From assembly GCF_900109945.1 (NCBI RefSeq), contig NZ_FOBX01000009.1, positions 1-64,000 of the forward strand: 64,000 bases of DNA. Direction: 5' to 3'. Position 1 is the stretch's first letter. The number at the start of each line of letters is the position of its first letter. Below are positions 16,188 through 24,339 of the stretch, piece by piece. This stretch comes from Bradyrhizobium sp. OK095 (GTDB taxonomy: Bacteria; Pseudomonadota; Alphaproteobacteria; Rhizobiales; Xanthobacteraceae). A program made the translations under genes and the position numbers. The notes beneath the pieces are model-generated. The model was not told the origin of the DNA. It did no database searches and saw only the letters and a program-made list of their open reading frames with translations.

Positions 16188-17642
16188 TTATGGCGTTACC
16201 GCACCGCGTGCGACCGCGCGCGGGGCGGTCAGCTCTTTCCATGTCGAGTTCGCGACATGCACCGGTGAGAAGGCCGGCCGCTCGATATAGCGGCCATCGC
16301 CGGCCTCCGCGCGCAGATCGCCGTCCTTCCAGACGACGCGGCCGCGCGACAGCGTCGCCGCCGGTCCGCCGGTGCAGGCAAAGCCTTCGAACACGTTGTA
16401 ATCGATCCGGCTCATCTGCCGCTTGGCGCTGATGGTCTTGCTTGCCTTGGGATCCCACACCACGACATCGGCATCCGAGCCGACTGCGACCGCGCCCTTG
16501 CGCGGATAGATGTTGAGGATGCGGGCGATGTTCGCCGAGGTCACCGCGACGAACTCTTCCTTGGTCAGCCGCCCGGTGGCGACACCCGCGGTCCACAGCA
16601 GCGCGAGACGATCTTCGAGGCCGCCGGTGCCGTTCGGAATCTTCCTGAAATCGCCGAGCCCGAACCGCTTCTGCTCGGTCGTGAAGGCGCAATGGTCGGT
16701 CGCGACCACCTGGAGCGAGCCTGATTGCAGGCCGGCCCAGAGACTGTCCTGATGCGATCTGTCGCGGAACGGCGGCGACATCACGCGCTGCGCGGAGTGA
16801 TTCCAGTCCTTGTTCTGATATTCGCGCTCGTCGAGCAGCAAATGCTGGATCAGCGGCTCGCCATAGACACGTTTGCCCGCCGCTCGCGCCCGAGCGATCG
16901 CCTCATGCGCCTCGCGGCAGCTCGTGTGCACGATATAGACCGGCGTGCCGGTCATATCAGCGATCATGATGGCGCGATTGGTGGCTTCGCCCTCGACCTC
17001 CGGTGGCCGTGAATAGGCATGACCCTCGGGGCCGGTGACGCCGCGTGCGATCAATGCTTCCTGCATGAGTGCGACGACGTCGCCGTTCTCCGCATGCACA
17101 ACAGGCATGGCGCCGAGATGGGCGCAGCGCGCGAACGAATTGTAGAGCTCGTCGTCGTTCACCATCAGCGCGCCCTTGTAGGCCATGAAATGCTTGAAGG
17201 TGTTGATGCCGTAGGTTTTGACCACGGTCTCCATCTCGTCATGGATCTGCTTCGACCACGACGTCACCGCCATGTGGAAGCCGTAGTCGGTCGCCGCCTT
17301 TTCGGACTTGTGCCGCCATTCCTGATAGGCGGCGAGCATGGACTGGCCGGGATCGGGCAGGCAGAAATCCACCACCATGGTGGTACCGCCGGTCAGCGCC
17401 GCCTTGGTTCCCGATTCGAAATCGTCGGCGGTCACCGTGCCCATGAACGGCATTTCGAGATGGGTGTGCGGATCGATGCCGCCCGGGATGACATAGGCGC
17501 CGCCGGCATCGATGATCTCCGCGCCCTTGGGCGTATCGAGCGATGCTCCGATCGCGACGATGGTCTCGCCGTCGATCAGCACGTCCGCACGGCGCGAATG
17601 ATCGTGATTGACGACGGTGCCGCCGCGGATGAGGAGGGGCAT
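16188..17642 (-). CDS. Dihydropyrimidinase / D-hydantoinase
   Basis: 484-residue cyclic amidohydrolase. Metal site residues are all visible: GGIDPHTHLEM (His59, His61), the carboxylatable Lys156 in FKHFMAYKGAL, His in VVHAENGD, His in YIVHTS, and Asp in VATDHCAF. Length and motifs match bacterial D-hydantoinase/dihydropyrimidinase, which hydrolyses dihydrouracil, dihydrothymine or 5-substituted hydantoins. No other pyrimidine-reductive genes are nearby. A TetR gene lies 72 bp upstream on the same strand, so it may be in the TetR transcript. Confidence 0.94.
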   Translation of the reverse strand: MPLLIRGGTVVNHDHSRRADVLIDGETIVAIGASLDTPKGAEIIDAGGAYVIPGGIDPHTHLEMPFMGTVTADDFESGTKAALTGGTTMVVDFCLPDPGQSMLAAYQEWRHKSEKAATDYGFHMAVTSWSKQIHDEMETVVKTYGINTFKHFMAYKGALMVNDDELYNSFARCAHLGAMPVVHAENGDVVALMQEALIARGVTGPEGHAYSRPPEVEGEATNRAIMIADMTGTPVYIVHTSCREAHEAIARARAAGKRVYGEPLIQHLLLDEREYQNKDWNHSAQRVMSPPFRDRSHQDSLWAGLQSGSLQVVATDHCAFTTEQKRFGLGDFRKIPNGTGGLEDRLALLWTAGVATGRLTKEEFVAVTSANIARILNIYPRKGAVAVGSDADVVVWDPKASKTISAKRQMSRIDYNVFEGFACTGGPAATLSRGRVVWKDGDLRAEAGDGRYIERPAFSPVHVANSTWKELTAPRAVARGAVTP

Positions 17643-17714
17643 GGGGGACTCCGAAAGAGAGGACGAGACGCCGCGAAAGCTAAGCGTGCCGCCCGCGATG
17701 CGACAGGCGAAATT

Positions 17715-18335
17715 TTAGTCAGGCGATGCGGCTTGCTCGCGTGTGATCAAGCCGTCAATCATCGCCCGCACGAGGCCCGCGATCTCCTTGCGCAGCGCCG
17801 GCAGGGGAACGGCGACCAGCCTTTGCTCCAGTCCCAGTGCCACCATGCCATGCACGGCCGAGAACAGGCTGCGTGCGGTGATGCCGAGCTCCTCCGCACC
17901 TCGCTTCGGCAACAGTGCGGCCAGCGGCTTGTAGATGTGGCGGAACAGCTGCAATTGGTCATCGACCGACCAGTCGGGCAGGGCCTTGTCGGTCTCCATG
18001 CGGTGCTCGAACAGCGCGCGCCAGAGCTGGAGATTTTCCGCGGCGAAATCGCAATAGGCAATCGCAATGCGAACCAACGTCTCCCGGGGCGAGGGCTCAC
18101 CCGTTTCCGCGGTGCTGAGTGCATCGTCGAGCCGACGCAGTGTGCGCGAGCCAACACGCAGGACGAGCTCGTCCACATCCGCGACCAGATTGTAGACCGC
18201 GCCATTGGCGCAGCCGATCTCACGGGCCAAATCACGGGTTTTCAGCCCGGCCAATCCCCGCTCGGCGATCATCCGCTCGGCCGCCTGGATCAGGTCGGAC
18301 CGTAGTTTCTCTCGCCGTTCCAAGGTCTTAGTCAT
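17715..18335 (-). CDS. TetR/AcrR family transcriptional regulator
   Basis: 206 residues. N-terminal helix-turn-helix at about 12-60 (AAERMIAERGLAGLKTRDLAREIGCANGAVYNLVADVDELVLRV) and a C-terminal WHG-type ligand/dimer domain (LWRALFEHRM). It is divergent from pspA. Three palindromes of one pattern lie in the shared promoter, the nearest 16 bp upstream of its start, which points to autorepression and control of pspA-yiaAB, and perhaps the hydantoinase gene downstream. Ligand unknown. Confidence 0.94.
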   Translation of the reverse strand: MTKTLERREKLRSDLIQAAERMIAERGLAGLKTRDLAREIGCANGAVYNLVADVDELVLRVGSRTLRRLDDALSTAETGEPSPRETLVRIAIAYCDFAAENLQLWRALFEHRMETDKALPDWSVDDQLQLFRHIYKPLAALLPKRGAEELGITARSLFSAVHGMVALGLEQRLVAVPLPALRKEIAGLVRAMIDGLITREQAASPD

Positions 18336-18351
18336 TTGTTAACCAAGGCTA

Positions 18352-18364
18352 TGAGCGTCGCTCA
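18352..18364. promoter_or_regulatory. TetR operator candidate 1
   Basis: Perfect inverted repeat TGAGC-GTC-GCTCA immediately upstream of the TetR start codon (18335). It shares arms with the palindrome at 18409-18421 and the same N3-centred layout as 18373-18387. TetR-family repressors bind such short palindromes. Confidence 0.6.
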
Positions 18365-18372
18365 AATATTTA

Positions 18373-18401
18373 TTGAACTATGTTCAAGTTCTCGCTACAA
18401 A
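18373..18401 (+). promoter_or_regulatory. pspA promoter candidate with embedded palindrome
   Basis: TTGAAC (18373-18378) and TACAAA (18396-18401) are spaced by exactly 17 bp and fit a sigma70-type -35/-10 at 4 of 6 positions each. The -35 box is the left half of a perfect inverted repeat TTGAAC-TAT-GTTCAA (18373-18387), the second TetR operator candidate. Start of transcription would fall near 18408, just where the third palindrome begins. Confidence 0.5.
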
Positions 18402-18408
18402 AGATCTG

Positions 18409-18421
18409 TGAGCAACGCTCA
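18409..18421. promoter_or_regulatory. TetR operator candidate 3
   Basis: Perfect inverted repeat TGAGC-AAC-GCTCA, with arms identical to those at 18352-18364. It lies 16 bp upstream of the pspA start codon, at the predicted transcription start. Centres of the three palindromes are at about 18358, 18380 and 18415. Confidence 0.6.
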
Positions 18422-18437
18422 TAACAGGGAGCTGCAG

Positions 18438-19133
18438 ATGTTCAAGACCGTAGTGACACTTTTCCGCGGCAGCGTTGCCGCCGCAGGCGAGGAGCTGGAA
18501 GACCGCTCGGCCCTTCTGATCCTCGACCAGCAGATGCGTGACGCGGCCGCCGCCGTCGAGCGCAGCAAGCGGACGCTGGCGCTGGCGATCGCCCAGGATC
18601 AGCAGGAAGGCCGCAAGTTAGAGGCGACCGTCGCTCGCATTGCCGATCTCGAGACCCGCGCGGTTGCGGCGCTCGACGGCGGTCGCGAGGATCTCGCCAA
18701 GGACGCCGCCGAAGCCATCGCGGGTCTGGAGGCCGATCGCGATGCGGCTATGACGGCACGCGCATTGTTCGCGACCGAGATCACCCGGTTGAAGCGCCAC
18801 GTCGCAAACGCGCAGGCCCGCATCATCGAGCTCGACCGCGGCCGCCGTGTCGCCCGCGCCTCGGAAGCGGTCCGCTCGCTTCGCCGCAGCGGCATCGAGG
18901 CGGCACGCCCTTACGAGTCCACGCTGCCGGAAGCAGAGAGCACCTTGCGGCGCCTGCGCGACCGACAGCTGGAGGCCCAGGCTGCCGACGACGCGCTGGT
19001 CGAGCTCGACGCAGCCTCCGGTCCGCTCGCAACTGCCGAGAGACTCGCCGAACAGGGCTTCGGCCCCCGGCTCAAGACGACCGCGGACGACGTTCTGGCG
19101 CGGTTGAAGTCCAAGCGCATGCCGATTGCCTGA
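18438..19133 (+). CDS. pspA: PspA/IM30 family membrane-stress protein
   Basis: 231 residues from ATG 18438, which follows GGGAG; an open frame from 18336 runs across the operators and is rejected. It begins MFKTVVTLFRGSVAAAGEELEDRSALLILDQQMRDA, the amphipathic helix and first hairpin of PspA, and then is almost wholly coiled coil with Ala, Glu, Arg and Lys, as in PspA/IM30. Such proteins bind and stabilise stressed cytoplasmic membranes. It is shorter in conserved sequence than E. coli PspA and belongs to a divergent rhizobial type. It is followed by yiaAB-type gene 41 bp later and appears TetR-controlled rather than PspF-controlled. Confidence 0.88.
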   Translation: MFKTVVTLFRGSVAAAGEELEDRSALLILDQQMRDAAAAVERSKRTLALAIAQDQQEGRKLEATVARIADLETRAVAALDGGREDLAKDAAEAIAGLEADRDAAMTARALFATEITRLKRHVANAQARIIELDRGRRVARASEAVRSLRRSGIEAARPYESTLPEAESTLRRLRDRQLEAQAADDALVELDAASGPLATAERLAEQGFGPRLKTTADDVLARLKSKRMPIA

Positions 19134-19174
19134 ACTGAAAACTCCGTCATCATTCGCACCAACAGGAGACCATC

Positions 19175-19450
19175 ATGAACCAGAACGGCCAGCCCCACAG
19201 CGGCGCCTGGGTGACCTTCACTTACGCGTCCTTCGCAGCCTCCGCCTTCCTCGTCGCGATCGGCATCTTCTTCCTGCCGATCGACCTCTGGATGAAGGGT
19301 TATCTCACGATGGGCATCGTGATGCTGATCCAGACCTGCATCACCCTCACCAAGACGGTGCGTGACAATCACGAGAGCAGCCGGATGGTGAACCGCATCG
19401 AGGATGCCAAGGCCGAGCGCCTGCTGATGGAAGTCTCCAAGGCGGCCTGA
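19175..19450 (+). CDS. YiaA/YiaB two-helix membrane protein
   Basis: 91 residues with two adjacent membrane spans (about 17-38 and 43-62; FAASAFLVAIGIFFLPIDLWMKGYL TMGIVMLIQ without the break), matching the YiaAB two-helix domain, followed by a charged cytoplasmic tail. AGGAG precedes the ATG. It lies 41 bp after pspA and is probably in its operon; YiaAB proteins accompany PspA homologues in several rhizobia, suggesting a membrane partner for PspA. The exact function is unknown. Confidence 0.9.
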   Translation: MNQNGQPHSGAWVTFTYASFAASAFLVAIGIFFLPIDLWMKGYLTMGIVMLIQTCITLTKTVRDNHESSRMVNRIEDAKAERLLMEVSKAA

Positions 19451-19658
19451 ACAAAGGCCAGTGCAAACGAGCAAGAGAGCGGCGGAGCAACTTGCCCCGC
19501 CGCCGCGCGTTTCATCGAACCTCATATCGCGCCTGCGAAATGCAACCGAGCCATGACGGATCGCGCGGGCGTGCGCCCTTGCGCGGCGGCGGCGGCCGGA
19601 GCACTCTGCACAGGCGGTGCGTAAGAACGCCGACAAGAACGACTCGCGAGGAAGCTCC

Positions 19659-20720
19659 ATGGCGGTGACGCGGATCGACTGCGACATCCATCCGGCTGTT
19701 GGTGGCACGCGCACGACGCTGCTTCCCTATCTCAGCGATCACTGGAAAGAGCAGGTGGTGAGCCGTGCCATCGACGGGCTTGATCTCACCTCCTATCCGC
19801 CGAGCATGCCGCTGTCGGGCCGTACCGACTGGCGGCCCGCTAATGGCAAAAAGCCCGGCTCCGATCTCGCCATGGTGCAGAAGGGCGCGTTCGAGCAGCT
19901 CGGCGCCAGCCACGCCATCCTCAACGTGCTCTATGGTGCGCAGGCCGTGTTCGACGCCTACATGGCGGCCGATTTCTGCAAGGCCATCAACGACTGGATC
20001 GCCGCCGAATGGCTGTCGCGCGACCCGCGCTTGCGAGCTTCCATCGTGGTGCCGATGCAGGACGCGGATCTGGCGATCGAGGAGATCGAGCGCCGCGCCG
20101 GCGACAACCGTTTCGTCTCCATCCTGGTGCTGGCGCAGGGCGAGACGCTGCTGGGACGGCGGCATTTCTGGCCGGTCTATCGGCTCGCGGAAAGATACAA
20201 GCTGCCGCTCGCGATTCACGCGGGCACGCAATATCGGCAGGCGCCGAGCTCGGCCGGCTGGCCGTCGCATCGCTACGAATATTACTTCGTCGAAGCGCAG
20301 GCGTTTCAGGCGCAGATATTGAGCCTGATCTATGAGGGCGTGTTCGGCAAATTCCCGAACCTCAAGGTCGTGCTGATGGAGTCGGGCGTGAGCTGGCTGC
20401 CGGCCTTCATGTGGCGCGCCAACAAGACCTGGCGCGGCGTCCGCGTCGAGGTGCCCTGGGTCGAGCGTGAGCCGGCCGCGATCATCCGCGACAATTTTCG
20501 CGTCACCATGCAGCCGTTCGATGCGCCCGCCGACGCCAGGAGCGTCGAGGAGATCATCGACCAGATCGGCTCCGAAAAAATGTTTCTGTTCGCGTCCGAC
20601 TATCCGCACTGGCAGTTCGACGGCGATGATCCGATCCCGCCGCATTTGCCGAAGAGCATCATCGAAAAAATGTGCGTCGACAATCCGCTGGAGACGTTTC
20701 CGCGGTTGTCGCTGAATTGA
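19659..20720 (+). CDS. Amidohydrolase (ACMSD-like, PF04909 type), first of pair
   Basis: 353 residues from ATG 19659, with GAGGAAG just upstream. TIM-barrel metal hydrolase: first strand RIDCDIHPAVGG (the D-x-D-x-H variant of the metal-binding motif), AIHAGTQ, MESGVSWLPAFMWR and FASDYPHWQFD. These proteins decarboxylate or hydrolyse aromatic-ring-derived acids. It shares this whole pattern with the next gene, only 15 bp downstream, and the two share an operon with a Rieske protein. Substrate unknown. The 208 bp upstream hold no recognised element. Confidence 0.92.
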   Translation: MAVTRIDCDIHPAVGGTRTTLLPYLSDHWKEQVVSRAIDGLDLTSYPPSMPLSGRTDWRPANGKKPGSDLAMVQKGAFEQLGASHAILNVLYGAQAVFDAYMAADFCKAINDWIAAEWLSRDPRLRASIVVPMQDADLAIEEIERRAGDNRFVSILVLAQGETLLGRRHFWPVYRLAERYKLPLAIHAGTQYRQAPSSAGWPSHRYEYYFVEAQAFQAQILSLIYEGVFGKFPNLKVVLMESGVSWLPAFMWRANKTWRGVRVEVPWVEREPAAIIRDNFRVTMQPFDAPADARSVEEIIDQIGSEKMFLFASDYPHWQFDGDDPIPPHLPKSIIEKMCVDNPLETFPRLSLN

Positions 20721-20735
20721 TCATTGGAGGATCGC

Positions 20736-21848
20736 ATGAGTGACGTCATCGACCGCCCGCTGTTGGACGAAGAGAAATCCGCCGCGACGCGGCTGCGCAT
20801 CGTCGATTGCGACGTGCATCCGAGCTTGCGATCGGCGGACGATCTCAACGAGTTCCTGCCAAAACGCTGGCAGCAGCATTTGAAGGAATATGGCAGCCAT
20901 TTGCGGACGCCGTATTTGTTCACCACGCCCTATCCGCGCTCCTCGCCGCTGATCGCACGCCGCGATGCCTGGCCGCCGACAGGCGGGCCGCCCGGCTCGG
21001 ACCTTGCCTTCATGCAGAAGCAGCATCTCGATCCGCTCGACGTCGAGTTCGGGATTTTGCAGGTGCTCGATCTCTTCATCTTCTCGCAGCAGAACCTCGA
21101 ATTCGGCGCGGCGATCCAGCGCGCCATCAACGATTGGCAGCTTGCGTTCTGGTCGCACCGGGATCCCCGCCTGAAGGCCTCGATCCTGGTTGGGCAGGAT
21201 GGGGTGGATCTTGCGATCGCAGAGATCGAGCGTTGCGCCAAGATCGGTGAATACATCCAGATCAACGTCTCGCCGCGCGCCAACGAGCCGCTCGGCCGCC
21301 GCCGCTATTGGCCGATCTACGAGCGCGCGCAGGAACTCGACCTACCGCTCGGCATCCATGTCGGCGGCTATGGCGGGCACGCGCCGACCGGCGGCGGGTG
21401 GCCATCTTATTATGTCGAGGAGCACCAGTCCAACGCACACACCATCGCAGCACAGCTCGCAAGCCTCGTCATCGAGGGCGTGCCGGAGCGATTTCCGAGA
21501 CTGAAGTTCGTCTTCATCGAGGGCGGCTTCGGCTGGATCCCCTCGGCGGTCTGGCGCATGGATCAGCATTTCGAGCGCTTCCGCAGCGAGGTGCCGCATC
21601 TCAAGCGAAAACCGTCGGAATATGTGCGTGAAAACTTCTGGTTCACGACGCAGCCGATCGACGAGCCGGACGAGGCGCGGCATCTGCGCGCGCTGATCGA
21701 CTGGGTCGGCATCGACCGCCTGTTGTTCTCGTCGGACTATCCGCACTGGGACTTTGATGATCCGCGCTTCGCTTTCAAGACGCCGCTGACGGAGGCCGAG
21801 CGGAGGAAGATCTTTAGCACCAACGCCCGTGCGGTCTACAAGTTCTGA
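20736..21848 (+). CDS. Amidohydrolase (ACMSD-like), second of pair
   Basis: 370 residues, ATG 20736 after TTGGAGG. A paralogue of the preceding gene: VDCDVHPSLRS, GIHVGGYG, IEGGFGWIPSAVWRMDQ and FSSDYPHWDFDDP align with the first copy. The metal-ligand histidine and the final Asp are kept, so both look active. Paired copies suggest a heteromeric enzyme or two steps on related substrates. The Rieske gene starts 15 bp after its stop. Confidence 0.92.
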   Translation: MSDVIDRPLLDEEKSAATRLRIVDCDVHPSLRSADDLNEFLPKRWQQHLKEYGSHLRTPYLFTTPYPRSSPLIARRDAWPPTGGPPGSDLAFMQKQHLDPLDVEFGILQVLDLFIFSQQNLEFGAAIQRAINDWQLAFWSHRDPRLKASILVGQDGVDLAIAEIERCAKIGEYIQINVSPRANEPLGRRRYWPIYERAQELDLPLGIHVGGYGGHAPTGGGWPSYYVEEHQSNAHTIAAQLASLVIEGVPERFPRLKFVFIEGGFGWIPSAVWRMDQHFERFRSEVPHLKRKPSEYVRENFWFTTQPIDEPDEARHLRALIDWVGIDRLLFSSDYPHWDFDDPRFAFKTPLTEAERRKIFSTNARAVYKF

Positions 21849-21863
21849 AGGTTCCGAACCGAT

Positions 21864-22277
21864 ATGGCCCGTCACATCGTCGCGACCACCTCGGAGATCC
21901 CGCCCGGCGGCAACAAGGTCGTCGGTGTCGCCGGCCGCGACATCGTCGTGTTCCACGTCAATGGCGAGTTCTTCGCGCTGCTGAACCGCTGCCCGCACGA
22001 AGGGGCGCCGCTGGAGAAGGCCGCGTGCGTGGCGCGGCTGACCTCACCGGAGCCGGGTGTCTACGAGCGCTCGCGCGTCGGCGAGATGCTGCGCTGTCCC
22101 TGGCACGGCTGGGAGTTCGACATGCGCAACGGGCAATCCTGGTTCGATCCGAACCGGGTCAAGATAAGGTCATATCCGGTTGCGGTGGAACGCGGCGACG
22201 AGCTCCAGAAGGGGCCGTACGTTGCCGAGACGTTTCCGGTCCATGTCGAGGACAGTTATGTGATTGTCGAGGTCTGA
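21864..22277 (+). CDS. Rieske [2Fe-2S] ferredoxin-like protein
   Basis: 137 residues. The cluster ligands are Cys43 and His45 (NRCPHEGAPL) and Cys78 and His81 (LRCPWHGWEFD); the 32-residue gap between them is longer than in most Rieske ferredoxins. There is no membrane span and no catalytic oxygenase domain, so it should act as a soluble electron carrier. Third gene of the amidohydrolase operon, which suggests an oxygenase or reductase step linked to those hydrolases, with the oxygenase encoded elsewhere (inference). Confidence 0.92.
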   Translation: MARHIVATTSEIPPGGNKVVGVAGRDIVVFHVNGEFFALLNRCPHEGAPLEKAACVARLTSPEPGVYERSRVGEMLRCPWHGWEFDMRNGQSWFDPNRVKIRSYPVAVERGDELQKGPYVAETFPVHVEDSYVIVEV

Positions 22278-22349
22278 GCCGGCATTGCCGATTGAGATTC
22301 GAACGCAGGTGCGTTATGGCTCTCGCGCTTTCAGAGGCGGAGATGAGCT

Positions 22350-22556
22350 TTGTCGAAACAATCCCTGCGTGAAGAGGCCGAGCGCCTGATCCGCGAATCG
22401 ATGGAAAAGAAGACCATCGTCGTGAAGCAGGGCGCGACCCGTATCGAGGCCGTCTGCGGCAAGTGCGGCGCGCCGAACCGGGTCCAGGCGGAAAAAGGCC
22501 AAAGCCGCGTCAAGTTCGCCTGCAAGAATTGCGGGCATCAGCAGGAAACGCTGTAG
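22350..22556 (+). CDS. Small zinc-ribbon protein (TTG start)
   Basis: 68 residues. A charged helical N-terminus (LREEAERLIRESMEKK) precedes a four-cysteine ribbon: CGKC (36, 39) and CKNC (58, 61), which should bind one zinc. The most likely start is TTG 22350, with GGCGGAG about eight bases upstream; the first in-frame ATG is at residue 18. It follows the Rieske gene by 72 bp. Function unknown; candidates are nucleic-acid binding or a metal-dependent adaptor. Confidence 0.75.
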   Translation: MSKQSLREEAERLIRESMEKKTIVVKQGATRIEAVCGKCGAPNRVQAEKGQSRVKFACKNCGHQQETL

Positions 22557-22623
22557 GCCTCAGCGCGAAGACCGGGGCGCACCCCGCGAATGCGGTGACG
22601 ATTCATCCCGCTTGCATCGCGCT

Positions 22624-24180
22624 TTACCTGCGACGATGCCGGTTGCGCTTGATGGCCCTGAGGATTGCCGACCCGGCCTTGTGGCCGGATTGCAGCGCGC
22701 CTTCCATGTATCCGTAATAGGCAAAGCAGGTGTGCTCGCCGGCGAAGTACATTCGCTTGTGAAAGGCGCTGTTCAGCAGCGGGCCGGCACGCGTGACTTC
22801 GCCCGGCGCCGGGCAGGAATAGCCGGCTCCGGTCCAGGGATCGGCCGGCCATGGAACGAACTCCGGCGGTTGCGAGAGATTGTCCTTGTAGCCGCGGTAA
22901 ACTTGGCCGATCCGGGATGCATAGAACGCATCGACGGCGGTCTTGCCGCCGCGCTCCCATTGCCGCATCGCCTCTCTCGCCGGCTCGCTGCCGGCGAACA
23001 GGCTGAGCTCGACCTCACGCCCCCGAGGTGCGATCTGGTTGTCGGTTCCCTCCCAGGTGACGCCGAAGCGGCTCGATGTCGCCGCGGGTGCCAGTCCGTG
23101 GTCGATCCAGAAGCGCCGCTTGACCGGGCTGAGATACTTCACGGCCGTGCCCATCGAGATCTTGTGGTCGGGCGTGAGCGGCGGCGTGATGCTGATCTTG
23201 GCGAAGCGGCCGCCCGGCCACAGGCTCGGCGGAATTGCCAGGACGACGTAATCGGCGCGGAATGCCGCGCTGCCCTCCGGTGTGACCGTCACGCCTTCCT
23301 TGTCGATCTCGATCGAGATCACCGGCAATGAGAGATGGACCACGCCGCCGACTGCCCTGATTTCCTCGGCGAGGTGCTCGGCCAGGGATTGATTGCCCTC
23401 GGAGCAGCGCAGCGTTTCCGTTTGCGTGAAGAACGCGCTCGGATGTCCCTTCAGCGCCCCGCCATGGACGACCGCGAGATAGGCGAGCAGGCTCTGCGCT
23501 TCGACAGGCTGGCCGGCGTCATTGGCAAATTGCTCCCTGATCACGCGCTTGGCGAGCGGCGAGCAGGGTTCGCCGCGAATCCAGTTCGCCATGGATTGCT
23601 GGTCCAGCGCATCGGCATCATGGGTGAGCCAGGGCGCGTGCTTGTGGACGTGCTGCGCGCGCCGCGCCATGCGACCGAACGCTGCCTTCATCTGCTCGAA
23701 CAGGTCCTTGAGGGCGAGCGGGTTCGAAATCTTTCTGCCGTCGAGATAGATCGGCATGTCGAGATCGAGCGCGTCGAAATTCGTATCGAGCGTGAACAGC
23801 GAAAGGCCCAGCTCGAACCGTCGCGCCAATGCCAGCCAGAGCGGATGATTGTAGCCGATCAGCTCGCCCCCGGCCTCGACCACGCCGCTCGACTTGTTCT
23901 TGCTCCAGACGCGGCCGCCCACGCGTTCGCGCGCTTCGAAGATTGTCACGTCGCAGCGATGAGCGAGCGTGTAGCCGGCCATCAGCCCGCCGAGGCCTGC
24001 CCCAACGATTGCGACGCGCGGCCGATGTCGGCGCCGCGTCCGATCCGGCATCAGGCGAGGCGGCGTCACTGCGGAAACGACGGCGGCGTTCGTCAGGGTC
24101 GAACTGACCAGCCGTTGACGGTCGAAGCCAATGAACTTGGTGCCGTAGCGGCGGTTGAGCCGCGCGAAGATCGAGCGCAT
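22624..24180 (-). CDS. Flavin-containing monoamine oxidase family protein
   Basis: 518 residues from ATG 24180 (GAGG upstream); the TTG at 24201 is in frame but less likely. The FAD site is RVAIVGAGLGGLMAGYTLAHRCDVTIFEARERVGGRVWS near 55-95, with a second flavin segment at the end (MYFAGEHTCFAYYGYMEGALQSGHKAG). The amine-oxidase core has the usual DYVVLAIPPSLW. It probably oxidises amines or amino acids to imines, releasing peroxide. A 40-residue extension before the FAD motif is not recognised. It is divergent from the sedolisin gene. Confidence 0.92.
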   Translation of the reverse strand: MRSIFARLNRRYGTKFIGFDRQRLVSSTLTNAAVVSAVTPPRLMPDRTRRRHRPRVAIVGAGLGGLMAGYTLAHRCDVTIFEARERVGGRVWSKNKSSGVVEAGGELIGYNHPLWLALARRFELGLSLFTLDTNFDALDLDMPIYLDGRKISNPLALKDLFEQMKAAFGRMARRAQHVHKHAPWLTHDADALDQQSMANWIRGEPCSPLAKRVIREQFANDAGQPVEAQSLLAYLAVVHGGALKGHPSAFFTQTETLRCSEGNQSLAEHLAEEIRAVGGVVHLSLPVISIEIDKEGVTVTPEGSAAFRADYVVLAIPPSLWPGGRFAKISITPPLTPDHKISMGTAVKYLSPVKRRFWIDHGLAPAATSSRFGVTWEGTDNQIAPRGREVELSLFAGSEPAREAMRQWERGGKTAVDAFYASRIGQVYRGYKDNLSQPPEFVPWPADPWTGAGYSCPAPGEVTRAGPLLNSAFHKRMYFAGEHTCFAYYGYMEGALQSGHKAGSAILRAIKRNRHRRR

Positions 24181-24339
24181 CAGCAAATCCTCGGGTCGCA
24201 ATCAAAAATCGAAAAAAATCTCGAACGTCCGGGCTGGTCGCGACAAATGGCGGCGCGCCGGCCGGATCGCAAAATTGACGCATCTGAGGATCGACGATAA
24301 CCTGCAACCTTTGGTCGTGTCGAGGGTGAGGGGCCGGCG

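Noticed and set aside
19451..19658. GC-rich inverted repeat after the yiaAB-type gene
   Set aside because: GCGGCGG/CCGCCGC arms arise easily in this base composition and no T run follows.
22573..22586. CGGGG-CGCA-CCCCG hairpin between the zinc-ribbon and amine oxidase gene ends
   Set aside because: Stem of only five pairs and no T run; too weak to call as a terminator.
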